Below, piece by piece: positions 1-12,541 of a DNA stretch of 64,000 bases. The DNA comes from Paramecium tetraurelia (lineage: Eukaryota > Ciliophora > Oligohymenophorea > Peniculida > Parameciidae): positions 127,649 to 191,648 of the forward strand of contig NW_001799018.1 in NCBI RefSeq assembly GCF_000165425.1, written 5' to 3'. Positions within the stretch are counted from its first letter, which is position 1; the number at the start of each line of letters is the position of its first letter. Made by a program: the position numbers and the translations under genes. The notes below the pieces were generated by a model, which ran no database searches, was not told where the DNA came from, and saw nothing but the letters and a program-made list of their open reading frames with translations.

Positions 1-919
1 TTTCTCAAAGATTCAAAATAAAAGTTCAATTGATGGAATCATTGAATAAAGAAGAACAATTAATCGATAATTTTCAAAGGAAGAATTACAAGGCAGAGAT
101 TTATAAATATTTTGGCATAGTCCTTAAACAGATATTGTAATTTAACTTGTACTCTATATGAGGTATTAATATTATTAAATTAGACATGATTGTCATCTTT
201 GTTAAAAAGCCTTCTCTATATTGAATTATTACAATATCAGTTTTGATAAAGTCGAAAATATGTTGTTTTTAGATTTCGCAAAGAAAGCAAAGGTAATTAC
301 TCTTGAGAAATGGGAATGGCCAGTCTTGAAAGTAAATGTCTCTCTAGATTCAACATAATTCGTAACAGGCCCAGAAAACATTGTTTCTTTTCTGATAAAC
401 AAAGAATTAATCTTGAATCCTAGTCACATGACCAATACAATAGCTGCCCAATAAGGAATTGAGTGCGTCATGCAGAAAATTAAAAAACCATTAGACTTGA
501 TCTTCTTAAATCCCATGCTAACATGGCAAAACCTTTTCAAATCAAGTCCAGATTCCTATGCTAAAGATTCTAAGAATTATTTACTCATTAATTATATGTT
601 AAAGGTTGGATATAGAGCATTTACCTAAAGTACAAGAAACATTTACTAAATGATAAGATAAAAGGAAGCCTATTTTAAAGCTTAAACAGAACTACTTGAA
701 GGTTTGAATGAATGGATTTAAAGGTTAAATGGATAACAGTTTCATGGAGGATAGAAACCAGATGAAGCAGATTTTGAAGTATTGAAATTAATTTATCTAG
801 TTATTTGGTGTAATAATGAGCAGATACAATAGCAATTCCTTTAAGAAATTTATAGAAAACAAAGCGCCATTTAAATTCTATTAATGGGTGTTAAGAATGT
901 AGCAATCATGTAGATATGA
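1..919 (+). CDS. mPGES-2-like glutaredoxin/GST protein (5' partial)
   Basis: The frame is open from the window edge, so the start codon lies upstream. A 21-nt intron (163-183) joins an N-terminal strand to the motif LYMRHDCHLCQKAF. This matches the membrane-associated prostaglandin E synthase-2 signature (LYQY..CPFC.K), a glutaredoxin-like fold with a CxxC pair, here CHLC instead of CPFC. About 130 residues later the C-terminal GST-like helical part carries FHGGQKPDEADFEVLKLIY, which fits the mPGES-2 FHGG.PD.AD block. In animals the family is a Golgi/cytosolic protein that can isomerise PGH2. In ciliates a prostaglandin role is unproven and a general thiol or heme-binding role is equally likely. 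The intron is 3n long and lacks TGA, so it could be read through. An ATG at 33 lies in another frame and was not used. Confidence 0.72.
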
Positions 920-1294
920 TTAAAACCGCTTTTATGCAAACACTGATACAAATGTTATGGAATGAAATTTAGTAAAGATTTTATCAAAAATTTATAAATT
1001 TTTTACTATAATTATTTATAGATTACCTCAATAAATTATTAAGCTTCCGAATTATGTCTTAAGTTATTTAATTTTGATCATATTACAGATTGATCAAAAA
1101 ATATAAAAGTTTCAGATCAATAGAGAATTCAAAAATTTGTAAAACATAAGTGATAAATTAAAATAAAATTTATGGATAACAATTTGAATTATCAACTTCA
1201 TTAATTAGTGTGTATAAGGTTTTGATTAGTGTTTTATGGTAACATAATTATTTTCTATTAAATAATTTGGAAATATATTAATTTAATATAAGGA
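920..1294. other. Intergenic, AT-rich
   Basis: Between two genes on the plus strand. It contains poly-A/T-rich sequence and short chance open frames. I see no conserved protein motif, RNA gene or repeat. Confidence 0.6.
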
Positions 1295-1699
1295 ATGAAT
1301 GAAGCTCCTGACCCTTAAAAAATGACTTCTATTGAAAAATTTGGAACTTCAAATCAAGAATAATAGAATTAATAAACTTAAAAAGAGGCACAATTCTTTA
1401 ATTCGTATAAATCAAATATTCAAGTTGATAAAAGAGAACATTTTATTGAATACAAACCTTTTCACACTAACTAAACCTTAAACAATTAAGCTCACTTTCC
1501 ATTAGGAATATCAATGAACTTAAATAATTCATTCTAAATTAAGCAAAATCAAAAAGAAATTGAATAATCTAGAAAAGAAAAAGAAATTCGCATATAAGAT
1601 CTAAAGAATGTTGCATAAAAGGCAGTTTAAAGAAGGAAAGAAAAAGTTCTTGAAAAATACTTGTAGCCTAATTAAAATATAATTGATGACTATCTTTGA
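1295..1699 (+). CDS. Hypothetical Gln-rich basic protein, 134 aa
   Basis: A single exon, 135 codons from ATG 1295 to TGA 1697-1699. The N-terminal half is Q/N rich (starts MNEAPDPQKMTSIEKFG). The C-terminal third is a charged helix with repeated KE/RK pairs (about residues 85-125), likely a short coiled coil or basic helix, ending in IIDDYL. No signal peptide, membrane segment or known domain is visible. Many TAA/TAG codons fall where Gln suits the composition, which supports its being translated. The family was not recognised, so no function is proposed. Confidence 0.55.
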
Positions 1700-2134
1700 T
1701 GGATATATATATTTTAATTTATTATATAAACAAGAATTCTCTAATTATAACTAATGCTATTGCTAAATTCAGAGACTTAGTAAATTTTAAAAAATCGCTT
1801 AAACTCTAAAGAACTCTCTTATAGCATATATTGATTTAGGAGTGTTGATATAATATTTGTATTTATGAAATATCTAACTACAATGCTCTCTCCTTTTTAT
1901 TCGACTTTATAGGATCAAATAATAAATTCTAATAATTAAGAACTATGTACATAATAGAATTAATAATATTTTAAAAATAACCAATTATTGGAATTTTGAA
2001 AATAAGGGTTGTGTTTGATATTAAATAAATCTAATAATATATGTCTTAATCATATAAAATTAATTGCAAATAGAAAACCTTATTTTAGTAAAGTTAATAC
2101 TATAGATGTTAATATTATGTATAATAAGAATTAT
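1700..2134. other. Intergenic between convergent genes, AT-rich
   Basis: Lies between two convergent 3' ends. The short ATG-free frames here show no protein-like composition, and I see no structure beyond AT-rich sequence. Confidence 0.55.
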
Positions 2135-3486
2135 TCAATTATCTTGTGCCTACTTCTACTGCATAATAATTTAATAGATTTAATCTGCATCGATTGCTGA
2201 ATATATTGGATTGTCTTGACTATCCTCATAATCATCTTCATCCTCTTTGTCAAAAAATTTAGTGTAACACCCTGGAAATACTTCTTTATCAATTTTTATT
2301 TTGCCTCTCACAGTTTTGATTTTATCATCCTTATCTTGTTTCATAAGTTCATTTTTCTTCTTTTCTATCAATTTCATTTATTTCTTAGCCAATAAAGCTG
2401 TTCTTTTTTAAACAGGAGGCTTGCTTTTCTCAGATTTCTATTTATCTTTGCTACTCATGATATCCATAACATCAACCAATAAGTCAGTTTTTAAAGTTGC
2501 CTTCTGAATTTTAGCCTCATTATACCAATCATAAAATGTTTGATTTTAATCTGTATTGCAAACACAATAAATTGGACTCTACTTAATTTCTTCCATGTCT
2601 GCTTTTGTGAAATTGGTTCCTCCAGTAACTTTGTTGATTTCCTATTCAGTTCTGAGTACATCTTCATCTTCAGTGTTTTCTGGACTTGAACTTTATAGAA
2701 GTGCTTCATCCCATCTTTTAACTTTAGTTGGCTTTTTATACTTGATTTTCTTTCTTTCATCCATTTTAATGAAATCTGGAGTTTCATCAGATGGTTTCAA
2801 TTCATTACAAGCAATCAACACAATTAAATCAATAATGAATATGTTTTAGAGGACTCTTGCAAACTTTTCTGGAGTGATCATCTTCTTCAATTCTTCTGTA
2901 ATCACTTTATAATCTTCTTTGTGATTGTCTACGACATAAGTCAATAATTTGATTAGCATTTAACAACTTTATATGATTTCTCTAGCAGATTGATCTTTAA
3001 CACTGGCTGGTTCTCTGGCATTGATTTCCAAGATTCTTTTTTTTGTTGTATCTCTCATGTTTTCAATTTTAGGTTAATTGTAGGCTACCATCTTACCCAT
3101 CATTCTATTAAGATCAACTAATTTGAATTAGAAGTGTGCATAGAATTTTTGACTCAAAAAACATTTGTCTCTAATTTAACCAATAGCTTCATATTCAGCC
3201 TTGACTGCATCCCAATGACATTTATATTTGACACAAATATGCCAATGAGTGACTGTTTCTTCTGCTGAAAATATTTGTCTATTAATTTTTGGATCTATGG
3301 CTCTCCATCTAGCTTACACCATTGGTTTATGGGGGATAGAAAGTCCATAAATCGTTTTCATTTGTCTAGTAATTTCTGCCCATTTGGCTTCTCCAAGTGT
3401 GCCAACCAATTCAGTCAATACTTCGTCAAACTAATGTTAATATTTATCTATACCCTGGGTGTATATATAGGATTATGTTTAGGCAT
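2135..3486 (-). CDS. Myb/SANT-like DNA-binding protein, 442 aa
   Basis: Starts at CAT 3484-3486 with a short first exon (MPKHNPIYTPR), then a 23-nt intron. The spliced frame is 443 codons. Residues ~12-105 resemble two Myb/SANT repeats: KWAEITRQM, then a basic turn, VQARWRAIDPKINRQIFSAE and later HWDAVKAEYEAIGQIRDK, with regularly spaced tryptophans as in R2R3 Myb. The middle is helical (about 110-230). The C-terminal ~200 residues are charged and low complexity (KK/KP stretches, then acidic KEDEDDYEDS). This suggests a nuclear regulatory protein, but the Myb assignment rests on Trp spacing only and could be wrong. The neighbouring TMP gene lies upstream on the same strand, 136 bp away. Confidence 0.6.
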
Positions 3487-3622
3487 ATAATAAAAACAAT
3501 TTTATTATACTAAACTGGCCTTTTGATTATGTTACTCAATTATCCCAAATTAATGCAATGATAATGTAAAATGCCTTATAATATTTTTCTCTAATTTTAA
3601 TATTAATATATATCGATATTAA

Positions 3623-4830
3623 TCATTTCTTTCCATAAGAAGTTTAATTAGCCATTTCCAATACTTATTATTTGAAAATATGAATAACCTCGTCGATTAT
3701 GGCATTTTCCTCTTAAATGTTAATTTCAAACTCTTACCATTTCTTCTATTCAACTCAGTCTCATACAAGTCTCTCAACTCTTACAAGGAAGCTGTAGCTG
3801 CATTTATAGCATTTTGAGAATCCTTCAATACACTGTTGGCTTTGGCTTACACAGCAAGGGCAGCTTGCTCTTACTATACAATTATAGCCAGACTTACATA
3901 CCACAACCAATTTGTCTTATAATTAAGTCTTTCTCTAGATTTCATCATTGAGATGAGCCACTTCAGATTCTGTATCTGCCAACCAATCGGCTAATTGATA
4001 ATAGGCTGCAATCTCATTGGCTTCCAAATTGGCTAACGATCCTTTCAACTAATCCTCGAGATCTGAAAGAGCATTATAAACCAATTGACCAATGTTGTGT
4101 CCTGGTTGTCTGTCTGATGATGATCCTTCATCTTGACCAAGAGCATGCAACTCTGCATTTCCTGATGCCTATTCTGCTGCTAATTGTGCAAATTTGGTCA
4201 TTGCATCTTGATTAAACAGTTGACTGTATTATTTCAATTTGTCTGATACATTTTACACATTCACTTCAACCAATGAGGATGGTTAACCTGTCAAATAACC
4301 ACTTAAATCATTCTTTAATATTCTGATCACTCCCAAAGCATCATTATGTTATTTGATGGCTCTCACAAACAAACCATTTGAAAAACATCTCAACTCCTAT
4401 AATTCAATGGATCTTCTATCAATATCAGCTAATCTTTATGTAGCCCAAGCTATGTAATCTGTTGCTTCCTATACATTCATATCACTCTAAACGTTACTCT
4501 GTATTCAACTCCAATTTATTCTCTTCTAGCCTTAGCACTTGCCCATGCTTTTTGGTTCAACTCGTTCACTTTCGATAAAGCAGCTATTCTAGCCTATCCA
4601 ATTTCCTCATCTGAAATGTTCTTCTCATCTGCCACTCCCTAAGCTTCGATATTGCTTGTCTTCAAATCATTCAATAAATCGTAAACAGCCTATACTGCAT
4701 CATTTGATTCAGATCCTGTCTTTTGGTTAATTAGTGCAATTATTCATACTTGTAAAAGCAACTAGAAGTCAATTTCAAATCCTCTGATGCTAATTAGACA
4801 TATCAGTGATAACACTAACACCTTATTCAT
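3623..4830 (-). CDS. Trichocyst matrix protein (TMP family), 364 aa
   Basis: Starts with a signal peptide (MNKVLVLSLICLISIRG). Four introns of 30, 29, 28 and 26 nt give 365 codons. The mature region has TMP hallmarks: heptad-rich helices, YIAWATQRLADIDRRSIELQ, then LRCFSNGLFVRAIKQH, then VIRILKND, and the C-terminal IIDEVIHIFKQQV. TMPs are made as proproteins and processed in the secretory pathway. They crystallise in trichocysts, the dense-core granules whose contents expand on exocytosis. The coiled-coil halves are linked by a serine-rich segment (about residues 210-225, GQDEGSSSDRQPG) that may hold a processing site. Assignment to a particular TMP subfamily is not possible here. Confidence 0.9.
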
Positions 4831-5824
4831 ATTATAAAGAATATAATTATTAAATAAAACGGTAAACTACGTTCATTATCCATTGATATCACAATAAATA
4901 CAGAATAATAACTATCCATATAAATCTGCTTTCTCAATAAGTCCAAGTTTTCCTGTATTTCATTTTCTATATTCCTTATCCTTTTGAATTTCGTTTTATA
5001 ATAATGTATGTCTAGAACCATTCTAAATCCTACCTAGTTACAAATAAAATTTGGAGTAAATTTTGAAATTTCGATATTCTTTATTGATTAATCATTAATT
5101 ATCATACTACTGTTTTAGAAATTAAACATTAAAAATTGAATTTATTTACATTTCTATTAATTAGACAATCAGAATCCAATTTAAAATTGAATTTTACATG
5201 ATAATAAGATTCCATATATTAATCGTTGTTTTTATCACTTTATTCACATTTCTTAAAATACCTATCCAATCCTAATACATAATTTGTAAAATATAAACTC
5301 CCCTTGAGATCAGATGAAAACATTATGTTTTCTACTAAAAGTGGTTTCTTATATAAAAATCTTGCCTTAATTAATAATCTGTGATAATATCAAAAAATAT
5401 ATTTATTAATTTTATTAATACACTTATCAAACTTCAAATTTCATTAATCTAATCTAAGAGTACTAAAAATTGTTAAAATTATCAAGGAACTTTACTACGT
5501 GATATAATGACTATGCCAAATCTAAAAATAGAAAATCTCAAGTAGAGATTGAATCTAATGTTTTGATGAATTGATTGCAACAACCACTCAAATTAGGCTC
5601 ATTTATATAATTTAAACATAATTCATGCGAATAAATTAATTATTATTATAAGTACTTGAATAAAATAGAAATCCTTAACTATCATCATCATCCCATTAAG
5701 TAAATTAAAAAGATCGAAGTGGATGAATATGATTTTAAAATAATGATAAGATCTATTTTTAAATTCATTTACTGAAAAAGAAAATTTGAGGCAATTTCCT
5801 ATTGAGTAATAATAAAATGTAAAA
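4831..5824. other. Long intergenic spacer (~1 kb)
   Basis: Lies upstream of the TMP gene and upstream of a broken ORF. A 64-codon minus ORF (4827-5021, beginning MVLDIHYYKTKFKRIR) has a helical, charged first half but no known motif. It may be a gene relic or chance. The rest is AT-rich with no recognised element. Promoter sequences of the TMP gene must lie here but cannot be identified by eye. Confidence 0.5.
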
Positions 5825-6110
5825 ATGGGAAAAAATGCTAAAAACGGTACTTAGTTGGAGTAAGGTGGAATGGACGTTTAATAAGAATTTACTTAATTCT
5901 AATAACAATTAGATATGAAAGGAATTCAAGCTTTTTGATTTAGAAAGACAATAATAACAAATTAAAAGTACTGAGGTATCTATGTTTAAATATATTTAAG
6001 AAATTAAAGCATTTTAAATTAGATAGACATAAAAAGCACTAATAATATCGAAAAAATACTATCTTGCAATTGCAATTGAAATTGATGACCAATCAAAAAT
6101 AAATTTTATT
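5825..6110 (+). pseudogene. Possible frameshifted gene relic
   Basis: An ATG at 5825 opens MGKNAKNGTQLEQGGMDVQQ and continues to TGA 5936-5938. In the +1 frame, starting about 5920, a protein-like stretch continues (KEFKLFDLERQQQQIKST, then FKYIQEIKAFQIRQTQKAL) and fades after about 6110 into AT-rich sequence. No intron with plausible borders joins the two frames. The parts read like one Gln-rich helical protein broken by a 1-nt shift and lacking a real 3' end. An unannotated intron or a chance ORF is the alternative. Confidence 0.35.
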
Positions 6111-6402
6111 CTGTTTTGGTATTGGTATATTCATATGGGAATATTTTATTTTTAAACTTTTATATTTTAATTATTTAATATGTTCTAGAATAAGATACTT
6201 TTGCACAAAATAAATTAAATTATAGCAAATTAACATACCATTTTGCTCATTCAAATTATAAATTTATTATAATCTACAAGGGAGTGTGAGATATTGGAAT
6301 AGAGATAAATAATTATATAAATATTATTGTAAGTGAAAAATCAACGAAACTCTTTATTGATAATAATTAATTTTCATCAAATATATTTTTCATTTAATAT
6401 AA

Positions 6403-9072
6403 ATGAACACAAATAGGACAGAGAATTGTCTCTTACAGGATTTTTATTTTGGACCATGTATAGAGTAATGTGAAGTAAATTTATATAAAAAAGATTCACC
6501 TTCAAAAATATCTATTTATTCAGAATCAAGCTAAAAGCCTTAATAAATTCCATAAAATGATGGATAACCACCAATAAACTATTAAATTTAGAAATTAAAA
6601 TACTAAATGGCCAGCCAAAATTCAACCAATTAGCAAGTCTAAAACAATTTTATCAAGGTAAGTAGAAGAAACTTAATGGAGGGAAGGAATCAATAATTGG
6701 ATAAAAATGAAAAGATTGGCAAGTTAGAGACACCTAATATTATTAAAGCAATAATAAATTCAAGTTTGATTAATAAGTTTAAACATAATTTGCTTTCTTC
6801 ATCTTATGTGATACCTTAGAGGATGAAAAAAATACTGGAAAACGAAGAATATTTATAAGAGTTAAAAGATAAACCAAAATCAACAAATTAAGTGTTTGAG
6901 TTGTAATAATTTATTTTATTATGCAAGGTAATAAATACATAATTTGCACCAAAAAATGTTAATTTACTTATTAATGCCTGATAGAAACTTTACTTTAATT
7001 TGGGATTTGATTTCATTACTTCTGTTATTTATCTCTCTATTTTTATCCTCATTCATACCTTCCTTTGGCTAGCATATTAATACATTTAAGTCTATAGAAA
7101 TTATGATATTTTGTTATAATATTTTGGAATTTTTGTTTTCAATACATCGGCCAATTATAATTAACACTGAAGTTGTTGTTGAAATTACATAAATATGGAA
7201 AAATTATTTAAAAACCTAATTGTTAGAAGATCTAATCAGTTTTACTATTTGGTTTTTAATTTATTTTGATTTTGATTTAAAATTTATTGTAAATGAAACC
7301 ATGGCGATTATTTAATTTATAATTATTATTAGGAAGATAAATAGGAAATATAACATTTTGATAGAGCAACTATTCTTAAAAGGATTTAATAGTAATATAT
7401 TGAATATCGTCACTTTAATAATTACTATTTATTTTTTTGCACACACAATGGCATGTTTGTGGCATTATGTAGGAGAACTCACTTAAAAATAAGGTTCTTG
7501 GCTGAGTTATTACAATGTTCTTGATGAAAATATATGGATTAGATATAATTATTCTTTTTATTGGGCAACAATGACTATGGTAACTGTAGGATATGGTGAC
7601 ATTACGCCTAAGAATCAATCTGAAGTAACATTTGCTACTATTATTATGCTATCCTCTAGCTGTATGTTTGCTTATACTATGAATTCTATTGGAGTAATTG
7701 TCAAAGCAATATATGATTAATAAACAAAGTTTAAGTAATCAAGTATCATATTTTTAGACGAACTTTAATTTTAATGAATTAATTCATGTCCAAAAATGAT
7801 GTAGATTAACAAATACAAAGAAGAGTAAAAAATTACATCAAGTATAATATTGGCAATAATGTGCTTGAAAATCAGGAGGAAACCACTAAAATAATTAATG
7901 AATTACCACTAAATCTAGTGAAATAAATAGAATAAAACATTCAATATAAGGTAATCTCAAAAATCAAAGTGATTACCGATAATTTCTAAATTTCAACCTT
8001 AAATAAATTAAACAATATCTTAGTTGAAATGAAGTTTACACCTAATGATTATATTTATCATAGGAATGATTATAAGGATAAATATTTGTACAATATTATT
8101 ATTTATGCATTTAGATATTTTATTAAAGAAGGCGAAGTGTAAGTAGTTGAAGAACAGAGTTAGAAAATCGTAAAGATATTGAAAGCTGGAGAAACGTTTG
8201 GAGAATTTCAGTTTTTTACAGGTCAAAATACGAGAGAATCTATAAAAAGTGTTGGATTCACTCAATTATACAAAATAGATAGAGAACAATTTATAAATAT
8301 CATCAAAAATAATCAAAAAGATTTTGAACGATTTTTTAAGATAAAAGATAGCATTCTTTATTCAAAATAATTTTCAGCTATTTCTATGAAATGCCATCTT
8401 TGTGGCTAATATACTCATATATAAATGGAATGTCCGTTTATGACTTATTAACCCAATTTATATATTAATATTTTGAAAACGAATCAATCGCATATAAATA
8501 ATAGGATTTCCTAAAGTAGATAAAATATAAAATTTAAATCATTAATAATTATCTAATAAAATTAATAAATTATAAAATAAATCTAAGAAGACTATCTAGA
8601 TTCCATAAATACAGATAACATGGTCAAATATTAAGTATCAGACTCATTAAGTTGTAGTTAAGAGTCTGAATTAATCTCGGAGAATAAATTTGTATCAAAC
8701 AAGTCACTTCCAAAACAGGATTCTAAAAAAAATACATTTGTGGAAATTAAATACTGTGATAAATTAAATTCGAGAAAAATAGATAGTGAAAAGCACAACT
8801 AATCTTAGATAATTTAAAACAATAAACCTTCCTTAATAGTTAATGAAAAAAGAAAAATTATGAGAAAAGAAACGCTTATTTTTCGTTAATTAGATTAATT
8901 TCAAAGATAATTTCATTAATATGAATTAGAAGGATTTGATAAAATTCATAATTTCTCAGAGTATCTACCTCATAACAATTTCAATTGTATAATAAAATAG
9001 TTCTACAAAGAGAAATATAAATTTAAAAACAAAAAATCAAGTAAAGGAGGAAGTAGTAAAAAAGAGCAATGA
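6403..9072 (+). CDS. Cyclic-nucleotide-type voltage-gated K+ channel (CNG/HCN/EAG-like), 873 aa
   Basis: Two introns (25 and 23 nt) give 874 codons. A Gln/Lys-rich cytosolic N-terminus of ~185 residues precedes S1 (LIWDLISLLLLFISLFL). The S4 has modest charge (FIIIIRKINRKYN). The pore is TMVTVGYGDITPKN at about residue 383-396, the K+-selective GYG signature. S6 is followed by a C-linker (MSKNDVDQQIQRRVKNYI). A cyclic-nucleotide-binding fold lies at about 515-630 (GETFGEFQFFTG, then IDREQF). Next comes KCHLCGQYTHIQMECP (about 645-660), an exact C-x2-C-x4-H-x4-C zinc knuckle. About 210 polar residues follow. Ciliates have very many such channels, which set membrane potential and swimming behaviour. 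The phosphate-cassette Arg of a functional nucleotide site is not obvious. Confidence 0.9.
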
Positions 9073-9154
9073 TATTTAAATTGTATAATTATTTAATCTA
9101 TTTATTTTAATTTGATATTGATAAAATAAATTACAATAAATTATGAAAAGCAAC

Positions 9155-10299
9155 TCATTATTTTTATAATTATTGTTGTTGTTGTTATTATTATTATTAT
9201 TCTAATACTGCTTTAGCTGCTGCTTAGACATATATTTTATCAAATGCAAGAACATTTCCCGCAGCTTCAAATCCTTCTTTGCTTAGCTCACTAGCCTTAT
9301 CTCCATATTTATTTTTTATAACCTAAAAGATTAATATTTGAATTACCTCAGTAGTGGCTTAACCAGTGCAATCCAATAGTACACTTAATGCTTCCGTTAA
9401 TCCATCATAAATACTAACAACAGCAACGACAGCAGCTCCTCCAACATTTTTAGCATCATCATAGTATTTGTGCTCTTGCATTTTCTTACCAGTTTCACTA
9501 TTCTCAAATTGCTTCTCAGCTTCATCAGCTATCAACTTTCCTAAATTGATCAAGGCATCAACTTAAGCTTTGGTGAATTGAAGTATAGCTTTAGATCCCT
9601 TATTCACTAATTTAACTTTATTTAATGTATCTTCTGAGACTTCTTTCTACTCTTTATCAGTGATCTTTTCAGAAATCAATTCTCCTCCTTTCTTAATTCC
9701 CTCTCCAATGAATCCAGCTACAGAAATTAAACCTTATCTAATAGCATTTCCTCCTTATTTAATATAATCACTAACTCCAGGAGGTTTCTCACCTTACCCA
9801 ACATGATCCCATAAATTGACTTGCATTATTCCTGTTCTTAACATTAAATCCTGTTAAGACAATTTTTATTGGTCATCTAATTATTTCATATTGCTTCTTC
9901 CTTAATATATAGACTTAGACATAACATTTTAGTGCTGTTTTTGTGAAGAAATCACAAGTCTTACATTAATTGAGAGAAGATGTTCAAAAGTATCAGATAC
10001 CTAATCTTATTTTTCTACAATGATTCCATAAAAAATCTCATTAAGACCAGGAAAAATGTACATCTTGCTACCATTAACTAGTTAAGCCACCATTACTGGG
10101 ATATTTTTTTGCAATGTATATTAGAATTGGCTGAATTTTATGAAAGACAATTTAAGTTACTCTGATTAATAAATCTATTAATATTTATGATCAAACTTAC
10201 ATGTAGAGTGCCAGCATCAACTTATTTGGGTTATTGATTTTTAATTTCAAATAATTTGCATTATGGAACTTCTAATAATAATTGTAATTGATAATCCAT
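9155..10299 (-). CDS. Senescence-domain (spartin/ERD7-like) protein, 364 aa
   Basis: Introns of 26 and 24 nt give 365 codons, starting MDYQLQLLLEVPQCKLFEIK. The first ~160 residues form a beta-rich region. A senescence domain follows: VSDYIKQGGNAIRQGLISVA, then the Gly/Ala-rich helical stretch NVGGAAVVAVVSIYDGLTEA and ELSKEGFEAAGNVLAFDKIY. This domain in spartin and plant ERD7 proteins binds lipid and localises to lipid droplets or membranes. The tail is nearly pure glutamine (about 12 Q encoded by TAA, CAA), visible in the DNA as a trinucleotide run near 9170-9200. Start is 32 bp from the start of the divergent ELP2 gene, so the two likely share regulatory sequence. Confidence 0.82.
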
Positions 10300-10331
10300 T
10301 ATTCTTTCTTTAATTAAATAATTAATTAAGA

Positions 10332-12541
10332 ATGAAAAGTATATTCATTTCAGGTGGATGTAATTCTGTCTATAATGGTCTTGATGTTTGTTAATTTGAA
10401 GAAAACTAACATTTGATAGCATTTCCTTGTAGCAATCAAGTAAAATGATTAATATCTTAGATATTAGTGTATGACATTAAGAAATTAAAGATTATCTATT
10501 CATATTCGATATTTAATAAGAGGGTCAATTACGTTAGGTTTTTGAATGCAACTACATTGGTAGCTGCAGATGGTGAAGGGAAAATAGCAATATTTAATGA
10601 TTCATAAGTTCTGTATGAGGCAAAATTGAATGAATCAATATAATTATTCAAAGTCATAGGTCAATATATCATAGCCTTATCAATCGATGGTCTGGTTACA
10701 GTATTGAATTTGGAATTAAAAGAACTATCAAAGCTTGAGTTTGGTAATAATGTGATGGAGAACATTGATGCAATAGAATTTGACAAACACACTTTTGTAG
10801 CTCTTAGTGGTGTGGATACTCAAATTCATTTGTACATTCTAGAAAACAATTAATTGCAGTATAAGGCATCAGTGAAGGGCCATCAGAGAAGTCTAAATCA
10901 TTTGCAATTTCACTTAAAAAATTAAGAATATTTACAATTAGCAAGTGCATCCAAAGACACATACACTAGAATATGGAGCATCTATAAAATTAATGAAGTA
11001 GAAGCCAAGACCAAATCTTTTAGAATTGAATAATAATTGTATAGTTTCAAATTGGAGACTATCCTCTAAGGACATATCGAAGAGGTTTCAACAGTGAATT
11101 GGTTTGATGAGAACACAATCTTAAGTGGTTCATTCGATTATAATGTGATCATTTGGAAGTAAGACAAGGATACAGGATTATGGTTAAGTGTTTCAAGACT
11201 AGGGCAAACAAGTGGGAATAAGAATTAGATATTTGGATTGTAAACGTCATTTGATAAATAATACATTATATGTTATACTTTGACTGGAGCAATTTATATA
11301 TGGAAACAAGAATAGGATAATTGGGTAGAATAGCCTGTAGTTACAGGTCATTATGCAGAGGTGACAGATTTGGATTTTAAGGATTATGTATTGACTTGTA
11401 GTAGTGATTAAACTAGTAGAATATTCACTAAGTGGATTAAAAATGATACATATCATGAAATATCTAGACCATAAATCCATGGTTATGATTTAAACGCAAT
11501 AAAACAGATTGGAAATTAAATTATAAGTGGAGGCGATGAGAAAATATTAAGAATGTTCAATCCGTCTCCTTTTACCATTAATTAGCTTAATTATTTGAAT
11601 GAATAGAATATCAATTCATCTGTTTTTTTAAATTAGAATATCCCTTCACAAATCGTAACATATAACAATAGACAATTTAATGAATTTAAATTAGCAACTG
11701 AAGGAATACAATAGGCACTTGGATTGATGAATGTGCAAATGCAATTTGAAGATGAGGAAGATGAGAAGTAAAATTCTATTTTAAATATAATAGTGTTAAA
11801 AATAATGAAGTAGAAGTCAATCTTGAAATCAAATATGGATAACCTCCAAATGATGCCTTACTTGCAAAGAAATCATTATGGCCAGAGACTAATAAATTAT
11901 ATGGACATGGATATGCAATCTAGGCAATAGCTATACATTAAAATATAGCCGCCTCATCTTCTGTTGCCATAACATCTAAAGCAGCTGAAATTATCATTTG
12001 GGATACAAACACATTCAAAATTAAATAATTATTACCTTGTCATAATTTCACTGTTGTCTAACTAGTCTTCTCTAGGAGTGGCAAATATTTGATTAGTGTT
12101 AGTAAAGACAGATGTTTAGGAGTATTTGTTAAATAAGATGATGACACTTATTAAATACTATCGAAATCATAGCCTTGTTCAAGAATTGTTTACACTTGTG
12201 CTTTCAATAATGATGAATCTCTTATATTTACAGGAAGCAGAGATAAAAAATTTAGAATTTATAACACAACAGAAGCTTCGGTGCCAATTAAAGAAATAGA
12301 ATTTCAAGATGAAATAACTGCCATTGATTCTGTCTTACTTAATAACAAATAAATAGTTGCAGTAGCATATGGTTAAGGATAACTTGAAACTTTTGAGTTG
12401 ACATAAACTCTAGAGTTGAATTTGCTTTCCAGTGTAGATAAATATCACAAACATTCAAAAACAATTAATAGAATTAAATTTAATAATGATTTGCTTGCCT
12501 CATGTAGTGATGATCACACAGTCAGAATATATCAAATATGA
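10332..12541 (+). CDS. ELP2: Elongator complex subunit 2 (WD40), 720 aa
   Basis: Introns of 21 and 26 nt give 721 codons. The protein is a double WD40 propeller: repeats ending in W-x dipeptides (TRIWSIYK, NVIIWKQD, IYIWKQEQ, EIIIWDTN) with typical GH starters. The diagnostic ELP2 block between the propellers is present: LWPETNKLYGHGYAIQAIA, preceded by PPNDALLAKKS. Elongator (ELP1-6) modifies wobble uridines of tRNA. ELP2 is a scaffold of the ELP1-2-3 subcomplex. The C-terminus ends in a final repeat (LASCSDDHTVRIYQI). An acidic linker (FEDEEDEK) carries the second intron. Full length for the family (human ~826, yeast 788) is slightly longer. Confidence 0.9.

Noticed and set aside
33..160. 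ATG at 33 opening MESLNKEEQLIDN as start of gene 1
   Set aside because: It ends at TGA before the CxxC motif and cannot be spliced into the mPGES-2 frame. The open frame at the window edge fits the family better.
2009..2200. A 63-codon plus-strand ORF (MCLILNKSNNI...)
   Set aside because: Composition is AT-driven, it overlaps the end of the Myb-like gene on the other strand, and no motif is visible.
2491..2787. Minus-strand 98-codon ORF
   Set aside because: Out-of-frame shadow within the Myb-like gene; the real frame is continuous there once TAA/TAG are read as Gln.
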